Shown: positions 45,663 through 57,386 of the stretch, one piece after another
Numbering within the stretch: position 1 is the first letter of the stretch
Layout of the letters: the number at the start of each line of letters is the position of its first letter
NCBI RefSeq assembly: GCF_001425705.1
Contig: NZ_LMDC01000012.1
Coordinates: forward strand, 375,402-439,401
Direction: 5' to 3'
From: Pelomonas sp. Root1217
Lineage (GTDB): Bacteria; Pseudomonadota; Gammaproteobacteria; Burkholderiales; Burkholderiaceae_C
Length of the DNA stretch: 64,000 nt
The notes under the pieces: generated by a model
What the model saw: only the letters and a program-made list of their open reading frames with translations
Database searches by the model: none
Told to the model about the DNA's origin: nothing
Program-made: the position numbers and the translations under genes

Positions 45663-46913
45663 TCAACCTTGCAGCGGCACGAAATCCGTGTCCGCCACGG
45701 TGCGCGGCGCGTCCGGCGGCAGGTCTTCCTCGCGCAGGCCGAGGTAGATGGGCTCGCCGTTGCGACGGTGGATGTTGATCTTGGCGTTGTAGACGCGATG
45801 GATCAGCCCGTGCTTGTCGGCCATCTGATATTCGCTGATGCCCCACAGCCCGGTCGAGTCACGTCGACCGGTCAGGTAGCAAGCGATCTCGTCGACCTCG
45901 GAGCCGGCGAGTTTCAGGCCATTGAGGCTGCGCAGCGGCGCCCGCGTGCGCTCGACGAAGTCCAGGCTGTCGATGTGCACGTCCTCGCCGTTGACCTCGT
46001 CGTGCATCAGCGTGTTGAACTTGCCGACCAGGATCTGGCCAGGTTCGGCGCGCTCGATCATGCGGGCGAGCTCGATCGTGACCTGCCCGACCAAATAGCT
46101 GAAGGACGTCGGGTTGAGGCCTTCGGATTGGTAGAACTCGTAGTGCGAGCCGACGTGAAAGCAGGCGCGCAGCTTGGGCACCGATTCGGGGCGCGTCGCG
46201 CGCTCACGCGCCAGGGCGTTGTCGGCCAGGATGAACTGCATCAGCTGGTACAGCTCGACATTGGCCTCGACACCGCGCATGCGGTTCCAGATGTAGAAAC
46301 CGTCGCCGGTCGTCGTGCGGGCGAAGTTGATGTTGATCTCACGGTCCAGCAGCTTGGCGTAGGCCGCATTGACCGAGCAGGACAGGCTGTTGAGCTGCAC
46401 CACCTGCTGCAGCGGTGTCAGCAGCGAAAAACCGACCGCGTCGAACAGGATGACGGCGCGGTCCTCGACGAGGCGGATGCCGTAGCGCGCCGCGATGGCC
46501 GCGATCAGCGGCAGGCCCAGGCCCCGTTCGGGGTTGAAGGGAAGCTCGATGAGCTTGGGTACCACGCTCAGCGCGGCGGCCACGCTGTCGAAGGCCTGCT
46601 TTTCGAGGTGCTCCTGGTTGGACAGCAACTTGTCCAACAGCCTTGTGCGCCGCGTGACCTCGGTCAGCGGCGAGGTGCCGTCACCCAGCGTGTACTCGGT
46701 CAGCATCTGGTGCGGCGCGACCAGCACGCGCAGGCCGCGCGGCTCGGGGGTCCAGGCGTAGATCAGGTTGTCGCCCAGGCCCCACAGCGTGTAGAGCGCC
46801 TGGTCGAGCAGGATGATGTTGTCGCGCAGTGCGGTTTCGCTCAGGCCGGCCGGTGCTGGATAAGCCATGAAGCCATCCAGCCAGGACCGGCGTTTGCGCA
46901 GCTCTTCTTTCAC
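45663..46913 (-). CDS. Divergent class III nucleotide cyclase-like protein
   Basis: A 416-residue soluble protein. The centre has cyclase-type metal motifs: D158 in VILFDAVGFSLL and D204 in TTTGDGFYIWN. The spacing of 46 residues between them fits a class III catalytic domain. The N-terminal 140 residues (LLDQALYTLWGLGDNLIYAW, LSVVPKLIELP) are an unrecognised sensor-like region. The start is GTG at 46913, preceded by GGAG. The next gene down, 84 bp away on the same strand, is a cyclase/AAA/TPR protein, so the two may form one unit. Activity is not certain. Confidence 0.75.
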   Translation of the reverse strand: MKEELRKRRSWLDGFMAYPAPAGLSETALRDNIILLDQALYTLWGLGDNLIYAWTPEPRGLRVLVAPHQMLTEYTLGDGTSPLTEVTRRTRLLDKLLSNQEHLEKQAFDSVAAALSVVPKLIELPFNPERGLGLPLIAAIAARYGIRLVEDRAVILFDAVGFSLLTPLQQVVQLNSLSCSVNAAYAKLLDREININFARTTTGDGFYIWNRMRGVEANVELYQLMQFILADNALARERATRPESVPKLRACFHVGSHYEFYQSEGLNPTSFSYLVGQVTIELARMIERAEPGQILVGKFNTLMHDEVNGEDVHIDSLDFVERTRAPLRSLNGLKLAGSEVDEIACYLTGRRDSTGLWGISEYQMADKHGLIHRVYNAKINIHRRNGEPIYLGLREEDLPPDAPRTVADTDFVPLQG

Positions 46914-47065
46914 AAGCAGGCTCCAATCAGAAGCCTGGATTGTCTTTCACAGACGCGTGATTTTTTCACGCCAAGCCGAGTCGTCGGCACAGCCTCGGCC
47001 GTCGGCCTGCTGCGCCGGCGACTCGGCTCGGTGTTCCTGGGTCATTTGAATCCTCATGCGGGGAC

Positions 47066-47290
47066 TCAGGCGCGGCGGCCGGTCACGGTGACGCGCGGCA
47101 GCTGGGCGACTTCGCGGGCGGCATAACCAGTGATGACGACGCGCGGCAGCTGGGCAACTTCCCGTGTGGCCTTGCCGGCGATGACGACGCGCGGCAGCTT
47201 CTGGATTTCCTGCGGAGCGGCATTGGCGGCGAAGGCGGTGAAGGCGAAGGCAGCGACGGCGGCGGCTTGGATCAGGACGGTGGCTTTCAT
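47066..47290 (-). CDS. Small secreted protein of LPRVVI repeats
   Basis: A 74-residue protein. The signal peptide is MKATVLIQAAAVAAFAFTAFAANA. The mature part is essentially three copies of a 16-residue unit: KLPRVVIAGKATREVA, QLPRVVITGYAAREVA and QLPRVTVTGRRA. The repeats are near-identical in DNA as well (48-bp period). AAGGAAG precedes the ATG at 47290. The protein at 36304 shares the motif. It sits between two S9 peptidases upstream and two cyclase genes downstream on the same strand. Function is unknown; the mature peptide is basic, with Arg clusters. Confidence 0.78.
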   Translation of the reverse strand: MKATVLIQAAAVAAFAFTAFAANAAPQEIQKLPRVVIAGKATREVAQLPRVVITGYAAREVAQLPRVTVTGRRA

Positions 47291-47429
47291 GATGCTTCCT
47301 TGTGGGGTTTCGCTCAGCGGGTTTGCTGTGTCGATGGAAGCAGTTTCGTCACTGGACCCAGGCGCCGCCATGGCGCTGCGATGAATCGCCAGGCGCGGGC
47401 CGCGAGCTGCGTGCGGCCGCGACAAACGG

Positions 47430-49379
47430 TCAGTTTTTCGGCGCGAGATGCGTGGCCAAGAAGGCTTCGATGCGCTGCATCAAGTCGTGCCGCTGGTCGG
47501 CGCGCAGGGCCCCGTGGCCGGCGTCCTCGTAGGCCACCCACTCGGGCGGCCGGCCCAGCGCGGTGAGCTTGTCGCGCAACGCCGTACCGTGGACCAGCGG
47601 CACGCGCGGGTCGTGTCCGCCGTAGGCCAGCAGCAGCGGCGCACGGATGTTTTCGGCTTGCGTCAGGGGCGAGTTGGCGTCCAGCATGGCTGCGTCGCTG
47701 CGGGTATCACCAATGGCCTGGGGAATCAGGTAGGTCAAGGCATCTGTGGACAGGAAGCTCCAGTGGCGGGATTCCAGGCGCGGCAGGTCCGTCGACGCGA
47801 AGGTCGCCACGGCGCAGGCCAGCTTGCCCGTCTTCTCGGCCCTGACCAGCCCCATCAATGCGGCGTAGCCGCCATAGCTGGCACCGACCATGCAAACCCG
47901 TTTCGGATCGGACAGGCCTTCCCGTTCGGCCCAGGCGAGCACGTCGTCCAGATCGTCCTGCATGGCTTGGCCCCATTGTTTGAAGCCGGCGCGCTCATGT
48001 CGTTGGCCGTAGCCAACGCTGCCGCGGAAATCGGCTTGCAGCACCAAGTAGCCGCGTGAGGCATAGAACTGCGATTCGGCGTCCCAGGGCCAGTGGTTGC
48101 CCCGGACCCACGGGCCTCCATGGACCAGCAGCACCGTGGGTGCCGGCGCCGCCGTCGCTACCATCGGCCGGGTGACCTGAACGGCCATCGGCAGCCCGTC
48201 CCGCGCGGAGACGGTGGCGATCTGAAGCGGGCTGCCTTCCGGCATCCAGGGCTTGCTGGCGGCCAGAGGCGTCAGGCGCCCGGCCGAGCGGTCGTAAAGG
48301 AAGTAGCGGGGCGGGCGCCTGTCGCTCTGCGAGGTCACGAGCACCGTCGTGACTGCAAGGCAGCGCGAGCACTGCAGGCGGTTGACGTTACCCGGAAGCT
48401 GCCGGTCGATGTCGGCCTGCGCGGCTGCCAGGTCGGCATTCAGCCATAGTGTGCGCGGGATATCGGTCTCGTAGTGGATGCCCACGGTCTCACCGCTGTC
48501 GCGGTCCAGCACCGGTTCGGGATCGATGTCGTAGGTGGGGGAGGCCAGCATCAGGGTGGTGGGCGCATCCGGCGCCAGGCTGTTCGCGCGGTGAAGCACC
48601 GCCCGCTGGGCCGGCCCACCGTCGGGCCGCAGCAGGTAGAGGTCGCCCTTTCGATCCACCCAGCGCGGGATGCGGCCCGGAGGCTCCAGCGGCTGGCTCG
48701 ATACCGACCACGGCGTCACGTTGCCGGCATCGTCCCTGCGCACCACCTGCCACCGACCCTGTTCCAGCTCCTGGTAGCCGAACAACGGCCGGAACCTGGC
48801 ATCCAGCACCCAGTTGACGATGCCCTTGGGAATGTTTTCCGTCAGCGGCTGGCGCTCGCCGGTCACGACGTTCAGGCGCATGCGCCAGTCGCGATGGGCC
48901 AGGATGACGTTGTCTGAGCCGTCGAGCGGGATGTCGCTGAGGGTCCACCAGCCGCCGAGCACGCGCGATGCCTTGGGCGCGCTCAGGCCCCGGCCGACAC
49001 CGACGGCGTCGGCCCATTGCCGCAGGCCCGTCCCGTCGCGCCCAATGGTCCATAGCCCTGGCATGACGCGTTTGCTGTAAGGCTCGTCCTGTGAGCGGAC
49101 GGTGAAGACGAGGCGCTGGTCGTTCACCCAATGCACGCTGGCGATGTCGACCTGGCCGAACGCCTGTATCGCGGTGGCCTCCGCTGGCCTGTCAGACGCA
49201 ATGATGGCCAGCGCGGTCGTCTTGCTGGTCGTGTTCACGATGGCGGCGACATGGCGGCCGTCGGGCGAGAGCACCGGGCCCGAGAAGGCCGGTGCGCGCT
49301 GGAAGTCTTCGATGCTGGGCGGCGCAGCATGGACAAGCGCGGCGCTGCCGAGCAGGGCCAGCATGAGTGCTTTGATCAT
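47430..49379 (-). CDS. S9 family (prolyl oligopeptidase-type) peptidase, exported
   Basis: A 649-residue serine peptidase with a signal peptide ([18 protein letters not shown]). The N-terminal half is a beta-propeller that screens substrate size. The C-terminal alpha/beta hydrolase has the oxyanion HGGPWVRG, nucleophile Ser in [11 protein letters not shown], Asp in YGGHDPRVPL and His in EDAGHGA. It probably degrades short proline-containing peptides in the periplasm. Its ATG overlaps the stop of a second S9 gene (ATGA), and the two proteins are clear paralogues. Confidence 0.94.
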   Translation of the reverse strand: MIKALMLALLGSAALVHAAPPSIEDFQRAPAFSGPVLSPDGRHVAAIVNTTSKTTALAIIASDRPAEATAIQAFGQVDIASVHWVNDQRLVFTVRSQDEPYSKRVMPGLWTIGRDGTGLRQWADAVGVGRGLSAPKASRVLGGWWTLSDIPLDGSDNVILAHRDWRMRLNVVTGERQPLTENIPKGIVNWVLDARFRPLFGYQELEQGRWQVVRRDDAGNVTPWSVSSQPLEPPGRIPRWVDRKGDLYLLRPDGGPAQRAVLHRANSLAPDAPTTLMLASPTYDIDPEPVLDRDSGETVGIHYETDIPRTLWLNADLAAAQADIDRQLPGNVNRLQCSRCLAVTTVLVTSQSDRRPPRYFLYDRSAGRLTPLAASKPWMPEGSPLQIATVSARDGLPMAVQVTRPMVATAAPAPTVLLVHGGPWVRGNHWPWDAESQFYASRGYLVLQADFRGSVGYGQRHERAGFKQWGQAMQDDLDDVLAWAEREGLSDPKRVCMVGASYGGYAALMGLVRAEKTGKLACAVATFASTDLPRLESRHWSFLSTDALTYLIPQAIGDTRSDAAMLDANSPLTQAENIRAPLLLAYGGHDPRVPLVHGTALRDKLTALGRPPEWVAYEDAGHGALRADQRHDLMQRIEAFLATHLAPKN

Positions 49380-51355
49380 GGTTTGGCGGTTGCTCCGATA
49401 TGGCGGCCCAGGAAGCGCTCGACGCGCCCCCAGAAATCTTCATTCGTCTTCAGGTTGAACCAGCCGTGGCCCTCGTCGGGATAGACGACCCACTCAAGCG
49501 GCTGGTCGGCCCGCAGCGCGGCCTTCATTTCGGTGCCGTGCTTCAGCGGCACACGCCGGTCCTCGCCGCCATAGGCCATCAGCAGAGGCATCTTGATTTC
49601 CTTGGCGCGCTGCAGCGGCGAGGTCCGGGCGATCTGTTCGCCGTCGGTCGCGACATCCGCCACCAGCCGCTTCATGCCGTACTGCCTCCACTCCTCGGAG
49701 AAGTCGCTCCAGTGGATGCTGTCCATCAGGCCGATGTCGGTCACGCCGACCCAGTTGACGGCGCACTTGAACAGGTCGCCCTGGGTGACGGCGCCCATCA
49801 GGGCCGCATAGCCGCCGTAGCTCGCGCCCATGATGCAGACGCGGGATGGGTCGATCCAGCCCTGCTTGTCGGCAAAGGCCACGGTGTCGGCCAGGTCGGT
49901 CTGCATGGCCAGGCCCCACTGCTTCCAGCCGGCATGGAAGAGTTGCCAGCCATAGCCGCTGCTGCCGCGGAACTCCGGCTCCAGCACGACATAGCCGCGG
50001 CTGGCCAAGAATTGGGCGTCCGGCTCCCAGGCCCAGTGCGTGCCGCGCACATAGGGGCCGCCGTGCACCAGCACGACGGCTGGGCGGCGCGCGGCGGGGC
50101 CGGGGGGCTGGGTGACCAGCAGCGGCAGCGTCAGGCCATCCCGCGCCTTGAACCGAACGACGTCGCGCTCGCCCATGTCTTTCATCTTGAGCCCGGGCTG
50201 CTCGGAGCCCAGCGACTGCAGGCTCTTGGTGGCGGGCTTGTAGATCCAGTAGCTCGTCGGCAGCCGGTCGGACAGCGCGCTGACGACGAGGAAGGGAGCG
50301 TCCAGGCAGCGGTCGCAGTCGATCAGGTTGACAAAGCCCGGCAGCTTGGCATCGATGTCGGCCTGGATGGCCTTCATCGAAGCGTCGATCCAGGCGGTGC
50401 CGAAAGCATCGGTTTCGTAGCGCACACCGAGCAGCTTCTTGGCGACGGGGTCGAAGATCAGGTGGCCGCGGTAGTCGTAGCCATCCAGCCGTACCAAGGG
50501 CTCGGGTTCGGGCTTGTTGGTTTGCGGATCGAGCTTGAAGAGGGCGGAGGTGCCACCGTGGCCGGCCGTGACGAGCACCAGGCCGTCGGGCCCGAACCAG
50601 TACGGCTCGAACTCCTGGCGGCGCTGAGCGTCGTCGTCGATCCAGAGCTTCCATTGGCCGTCGGCTTCGCGGCGGTAGATCTTGGCCCGGCCCTGGACGG
50701 TGGCCTCCACGGCGCGCGGCTCGCCGCGCCAGTCGACCAGCCACTCACCGACATGCTCAGGCGCACCCTGGCTCAGGTTCCTGACCTGGCCGGTTCGCGT
50801 GTCCAGACGTGACAGCTGCAACCCCATGCGGTCTGCCTCGTGGGACCAGGGCAGGCGCAACACCAGCACGTCGCTGCTGCCGTCGCGCAGGGTCTTGAAG
50901 AAGCGGAAGTTGGCGTCGAGCCGACGGTCGTTGATCAGCGTGCCGGTGGTGAAGGTGTACTGGTTGGCCTGGATCAACTGGCGGAATTCGCTGCCGTCGC
51001 GGTTCACCGCCCACAGCCCCGGGTTGTCCACCCGGCGTGCGCCATCCGGCGACTCGCTGGCCTGCAGCACCAGGCGGTCCTCGCTGACCCAGTCATGCTG
51101 ATAGACGTCGGCGTCCCTGAAGCCCGCCACGACCTTGGCGGTTTCCATGGTCTGCAAGTCGATGACCGCCAGGAACATGCGGTCTTCCTTGCCTGAGGAC
51201 TGCACGGCGAGGTAGCGGCCGCTCGGGCTCAGTTTTGGCGCGCGCAGCACCGGGCGCTTGAAGAAGGCCGTGGCGGGCGGCGGCTCGGCCACAGCCGGTC
51301 CGGCCACGCCCAGAATGGCCAGCGCCATCACCATGGCACGCAAGAACACAAACAT
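49376..51355 (-). CDS. S9 family (prolyl oligopeptidase-type) peptidase, exported
   Basis: A 659-residue paralogue of the next gene. The signal peptide is [23 protein letters not shown]. The propeller is followed by the hydrolase domain with [22 protein letters not shown] (Ser), [10 protein letters not shown] (Asp) and PDEGHGW (His). The start at 51355 is supported by GGAG and the signal peptide; an in-frame extension of 13 codons is less likely. It is coupled to the downstream S9 gene by ATGA and divergent from uvrA. Confidence 0.94.
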   Translation of the reverse strand: MFVFLRAMVMALAILGVAGPAVAEPPPATAFFKRPVLRAPKLSPSGRYLAVQSSGKEDRMFLAVIDLQTMETAKVVAGFRDADVYQHDWVSEDRLVLQASESPDGARRVDNPGLWAVNRDGSEFRQLIQANQYTFTTGTLINDRRLDANFRFFKTLRDGSSDVLVLRLPWSHEADRMGLQLSRLDTRTGQVRNLSQGAPEHVGEWLVDWRGEPRAVEATVQGRAKIYRREADGQWKLWIDDDAQRRQEFEPYWFGPDGLVLVTAGHGGTSALFKLDPQTNKPEPEPLVRLDGYDYRGHLIFDPVAKKLLGVRYETDAFGTAWIDASMKAIQADIDAKLPGFVNLIDCDRCLDAPFLVVSALSDRLPTSYWIYKPATKSLQSLGSEQPGLKMKDMGERDVVRFKARDGLTLPLLVTQPPGPAARRPAVVLVHGGPYVRGTHWAWEPDAQFLASRGYVVLEPEFRGSSGYGWQLFHAGWKQWGLAMQTDLADTVAFADKQGWIDPSRVCIMGASYGGYAALMGAVTQGDLFKCAVNWVGVTDIGLMDSIHWSDFSEEWRQYGMKRLVADVATDGEQIARTSPLQRAKEIKMPLLMAYGGEDRRVPLKHGTEMKAALRADQPLEWVVYPDEGHGWFNLKTNEDFWGRVERFLGRHIGATAKP

Positions 51356-51426
51356 CCCTGACTCCGGTTGTTGGGTGCGCCGCATTGTGGCCACCTATCA
51401 TGGCCGGTTCCCTTGTGAAAACTGCC

Positions 51427-54339
<2,913 letters not shown>

Positions 54340-55152
54340 TCAACGGCGCCTTTGGCGCGCGCGGAAGATGATGACGAGCAAGCCCAGGGCAATCATGGCC
54401 CAGGTGCCGGGCTCAGGTACGGCGGGCGTGTGGGGCAGGTCGATCGGGCCATCAGCAGGTCGCACCGTGCCAGGCGGCAGGGCGGGCATGCCGAGGTTGA
54501 CGAGGCCGGGGCCACCACCGCCAGGGCTGCCCACAGGGCCGCTGGTGCCGCCGCCTGCCAGCGCGCTACCGCCCTGTGCAGGCGAACTCGACAACGCCGA
54601 CACGCCGGATGCGGTGGCAAAGCTGTCCGGCGCTGCGGCTGCGGGGCCGGCGCCCGGGGCCTCGAATTCCAGCGGCGCGGTTTCTTCGCCCGCGCGGGTC
54701 GACGAGGCGACGTTGCTGGCCTGCGCCGGTGCGACGGCGCTGGGCTTGTCCAGGCGGCGGATGCGGCTGACGTTGCGGCAGACGGTGGGCACCAGGATGC
54801 ACTGGCCGTCCTCGCAATAGACGAGGCCGCGCTCCTGCGTGGTCGCCGTCCACTTGCTGCGCGTCACCGTTCGGCAGACGGCGCCGGGGCCGAAATGCAT
54901 GTCGCGGATCTCGGGCGCGTAGTTCGCCTTGCCCGTGATGGCATCGCGCGCGATGACGGCAATGTCGTCATAGCTGCGTGCCTTCATGCGGGCCTTGAGC
55001 TTCTCGCGGGTCGCGGCAGGGATGTCCTGGTAGCGATCGACGGCCGCGACCACGTCGCCCATGAATGGGTTGACACCGGGGCGATCCCAGCTGCACTCGG
55101 GCAGTGTGGAGCCAGCGGAAACGGCAAGGGCGAGGGTGGCGATCAAGGACAT
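54340..55152 (-). CDS. PEP-CTERM sorting-domain protein (MHFG-type)
   Basis: A 270-residue exported protein with a short signal (MSLIATLALAVSAGS). The N-terminal 130 residues are a compact Cys-containing domain (CSWDRPGVNPFMGDVVAAVD, IRDMHFGPGAVCRTVTRSKW), matching what I recall as the MHFG family of PEP-CTERM proteins. A Pro/Gly/Ala-rich linker follows. The tail is VPEPGTWAMIALGLLVIIF plus arginines. Four or more Cys in the N-terminal domain suggest disulphides. A double CTAGGG element lies 45-65 bp upstream. It converges on uvrA with no gap. Confidence 0.88.
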   Translation of the reverse strand: MSLIATLALAVSAGSTLPECSWDRPGVNPFMGDVVAAVDRYQDIPAATREKLKARMKARSYDDIAVIARDAITGKANYAPEIRDMHFGPGAVCRTVTRSKWTATTQERGLVYCEDGQCILVPTVCRNVSRIRRLDKPSAVAPAQASNVASSTRAGEETAPLEFEAPGAGPAAAAPDSFATASGVSALSSSPAQGGSALAGGGTSGPVGSPGGGGPGLVNLGMPALPPGTVRPADGPIDLPHTPAVPEPGTWAMIALGLLVIIFRARQRRR

Positions 55153-55195
55153 CGGAAGGCCCGCAAAAGGGAAGCGCCCGAACCAGGGCGCATGT

Positions 55196-55219
55196 CCCTA
55201 GTATTAGGGAAGCCTAGGG
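55196..55219 (-). promoter_or_regulatory. Palindromic CCCTA-N4-TAGGG plus CCTAGGG upstream of PEP-CTERM gene
   Basis: CCCTA (55196-55200) and TAGGG (55205-55209) are inverted arms around GTAT, and a further CCTAGGG follows at 55213-55219. They lie 44-67 bp before the ATG at 55152. The palindrome resembles sites of NarL/LuxR-type regulators. Confidence 0.45.
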
Positions 55220-55369
55220 TTTGTCCGCGTTGAAGACCCGCAAAGAGGGGGTGCCCGCAAAGTGAGATAAGTCACGCAAAGCCGTGGAAACGATTGCCGT
55301 GTCGGCTCGGCCGGACGCGCCGGACATTGCTGCTATCGTGCCTGCCGCTGTATCTGCCCCAACCCTCCC

Positions 55370-55762
55370 ATGCCAGACCGCGCCGTGCCGCTGGTGCTTT
55401 ACGTCGAAGACGACCGCATCCACCTGATCCTGATGGAGGAGGTGTTTCGGCTGCTGCCGGAAAGCTGGGAGCTGCGCATGGCAGAGACGGGCGCGGAGGC
55501 CTTGGCGGCCCTGGCCGAATGCCAGCCGGCGCTGGTGTTGGTCGACATGAACCTGCCCGACATGACCGGCCTTGAGCTACGCGAACGCGTGGCCGCGGAC
55601 GCCAGCCTGGCCGACGCGTTGAGCGCTCGCTGGGTGGCGCTCTCGGCCGACAACCCGGGTGCCGTCGTGCGCGCCGCGCGCGCGGCGGGATTCGACGACT
55701 ACTGGCTCAAACCCATCGACGTGCCGGTGTTGCAGGCCGGGTTGCACAAGCTGCTCGGCTAG
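55370..55762 (+). CDS. Single-domain response regulator (receiver only)
   Basis: A 130-residue receiver. Acidic residues are in LYVEDDRIHL, phospho-acceptor Asp in LVLVDMNLPDMTG (near residue 60), and the conserved Lys in YWLKPIDVP. There is no output domain. It could pass phosphate to or from a kinase elsewhere, or act by protein contact. No kinase gene is adjacent. It is transcribed alone. Confidence 0.93.
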   Translation: MPDRAVPLVLYVEDDRIHLILMEEVFRLLPESWELRMAETGAEALAALAECQPALVLVDMNLPDMTGLELRERVAADASLADALSARWVALSADNPGAVVRAARAAGFDDYWLKPIDVPVLQAGLHKLLG

Positions 55763-55821
55763 GGTTGGCCCGCCGCTGTAATAGCAGCGAACCCGCTGTG
55801 CCACGGTCCGCTGATATGGAC

Positions 55822-55847
55822 GAAAAAAAGCCCGGCGGAACCGGGCT
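55822..55847 (-). terminator. Intrinsic terminator downstream of SWIB/H1-like gene
   Basis: On the minus strand AGCCCGG (55847-55841), a 5-nt loop and CCGGGCT (55835-55829) are followed by a T-run (55829-55823). It lies about 35 bp beyond the stop of the gene at 55880. Confidence 0.85.
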
Positions 55848-55879
55848 CGTGTTGACGAGGCCGCTTGCGCGGCACCGCT

Positions 55880-56317
55880 TCACTTCAGATGGCTGTTGAT
55901 CAGCTTGGTCATCTCGAACATGTCGGCCTTGGCCTTGCCGAAGATTTCCTTCAGCTTGGCGTCGGCGTTGATGACACGCTTCTGCAGCTCATCCTGCAGC
56001 TTGTTCTTCTTGATGTACTCCCAGACCTTCTTGGTCACGTCGGTGCGCGGCAGCGGGCTGGCGCCAACGATGGCCGCGAGAGCGGCGCTGGGGGTGAGGG
56101 CCTTCATGAAGGCGGCGTTGGGCGTGCGCTTCTTGGCGGGTGCTGCGGCCTTCTTGGCCGGAGCTGCCTTCTTCGCAGGAGCTGCGGCCTTTTTGGCCGG
56201 AGCTGCCTTCTTTGCTGCAGGCGCCTTTGCGGGCGCTGCTGCCTTCTTCGCCGGTGCTGCCTTCTTCGCTGGTGCCGCCGCCTTCTTCGCGGGCGCGGCC
56301 TTCTTCGCAGTTGCCAT
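55880..56317 (-). CDS. Histone H1-like / SWIB-domain DNA-binding protein
   Basis: A 145-residue basic protein. Residues 1-63 are repeats of AAPAKKA type, like the tail of histone H1. Residues 70-145 form a SWIB/MDM2-type domain (ALAAIVGASPLPRTDVTKKV, WEYIKKNKLQDELQKRVINA). It is probably nucleoid-associated. Repeat-bearing SWIB proteins of this form are common in Burkholderiales and Chlamydiae. It has its own terminator downstream. The 222-bp stretch between it and the next gene (56318-56539) holds only inverted repeats such as GCCTCGC with GCGAGGC (56490-56533). Confidence 0.92.
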   Translation of the reverse strand: MATAKKAAPAKKAAAPAKKAAPAKKAAAPAKAPAAKKAAPAKKAAAPAKKAAPAKKAAAPAKKRTPNAAFMKALTPSAALAAIVGASPLPRTDVTKKVWEYIKKNKLQDELQKRVINADAKLKEIFGKAKADMFEMTKLINSHLK

Positions 56318-56539
56318 GTCGATTCACTCCATCAAAGGTTGTTGATGTGCCGGGGTCCGGGTGAAGGCCGCGTAAGCCTTCAATACTCTCTAGCACCCTG
56401 CGGCGGCGATGGTACTGCGCTCCCCAGGGGAAGAGAAGGCTTTCATAGAGGGGATGACCCGCAAAGGCCCATGAAATCGGCCCTTTGAGGCCTCGCTTGT
56501 CGCTAGGCCGCATCACTTGGGCCTTCGCGAGGCTTGCAG

Positions 56540-57085
56540 TCACTGCACGTCGTCGCTTTGCGGCGCGCGCTTCGTGCCGCTGAACATCGCGCCGACGAGG
56601 TTCTCGCGATGCCGCCAGCTCGTCAAAACGACACCGCCAAGATGGCTGATCACGAGGGCCGCGACGAGCCAAGCGAGCACCGCGTGTAGGTCCGACAGCC
56701 ATTCGTAGCCCCACAGCCAGTCGGTCGTGTAGAGCCAGCCACTGAGCGTCAGCAAGGCGGCCGTGGACCACAGCGCCAGCACCATCCATCCGCCCAGCGG
56801 GTTATGGCCGATGTAGCGTGGCTCGCGACCGGCGCGCATCGCGCGGGCATAGGCCAGCACCGTGCGCGGGCGGTGCACGAACTGCGCAAGGCGCGCGTAG
56901 CCGCGGCCCACGAAGCCCCACACCAGCCGCAGCACCACGGCCGCGCCCGCGACGTAGCCGGCGGTGTGGTGCCAGGCGTCGAAGTGGCTGGGCGGCCAGT
57001 GCCCGCTGATCCACGCGGTCGCGACGGCGCTCGCGAGCGACCAGTGCAGCACGCGCACGAGCGCGTCCCATACGCGCACGCGCAT
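56540..57085 (-). CDS. Cytochrome b561
   Basis: A 181-residue four-helix membrane di-haem cytochrome that moves electrons across or within the inner membrane. Candidate haem ligands are H14 (RVLHWSL), H39/H40 (DAWHHTAGY), and late His residues in WLSDLHAVLAW and VISHLGG. It begins 6 bp after the PepSY-type gene stop. It is the last gene of the probable iron-regulated run. Pairing with a PepSY protein is common for this family. Confidence 0.92.
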   Translation of the reverse strand: MRVRVWDALVRVLHWSLASAVATAWISGHWPPSHFDAWHHTAGYVAGAAVVLRLVWGFVGRGYARLAQFVHRPRTVLAYARAMRAGREPRYIGHNPLGGWMVLALWSTAALLTLSGWLYTTDWLWGYEWLSDLHAVLAWLVAALVISHLGGVVLTSWRHRENLVGAMFSGTKRAPQSDDVQ

Positions 57086-57091
57086 GCCGAA

Positions 57092-57376
57092 CTACTTCTT
57101 CTCGACGGGCTGCTCGCCCTCGGGGTAGACGCGCTCGAAGGTCTTGGGGTTGAAGAAGGCCTCGGCCTTCTTGCCGGCGCCGTCGAAGCCGTAGACCTCG
57201 TAGCAGCCGTTGTAGTTCTGGACCTTGCGGACCTTCCAGCCTTCGCCTTCCAGCTTCTTCTGCAGTTCCATCTGGGGCTTCTTTTCTTCCTTGGGCACGG
57301 CGGGGCAGGAGACATTGCCGTGGGCGAAGGCCGTCGAGGCGGTCAGCGCGAGAACGAGGGGGGCGAGGAATTTCAT
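57092..57376 (-). CDS. Small periplasmic PepSY-like protein
   Basis: A 94-residue protein. The signal peptide is MKFLAPLVLALTASTAFAHG, and a core KLEGEGWKVRKVQNYNGCYEVYGFD resembles a single PepSY unit. It ends with Lys/Glu-rich residues. AAGGACT precedes the ATG. It is 10 bp after the hydroxyacid-oxidase stop and 6 bp before cytochrome b561. PepSY units often accompany b-type cytochromes that reduce metals or receive electrons; such a role here is inference. Confidence 0.82.
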   Translation of the reverse strand: MKFLAPLVLALTASTAFAHGNVSCPAVPKEEKKPQMELQKKLEGEGWKVRKVQNYNGCYEVYGFDGAGKKAEAFFNPKTFERVYPEGEQPVEKK

Positions 57377-57386
57377 CGGGAGTCCT

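Noticed and set aside
51356..51426. LexA/SOS box upstream of uvrA
   Set aside because: No CTGT-N8-ACAG type palindrome was seen in the 71-bp gap. The SOS site may lie elsewhere or be of another type.
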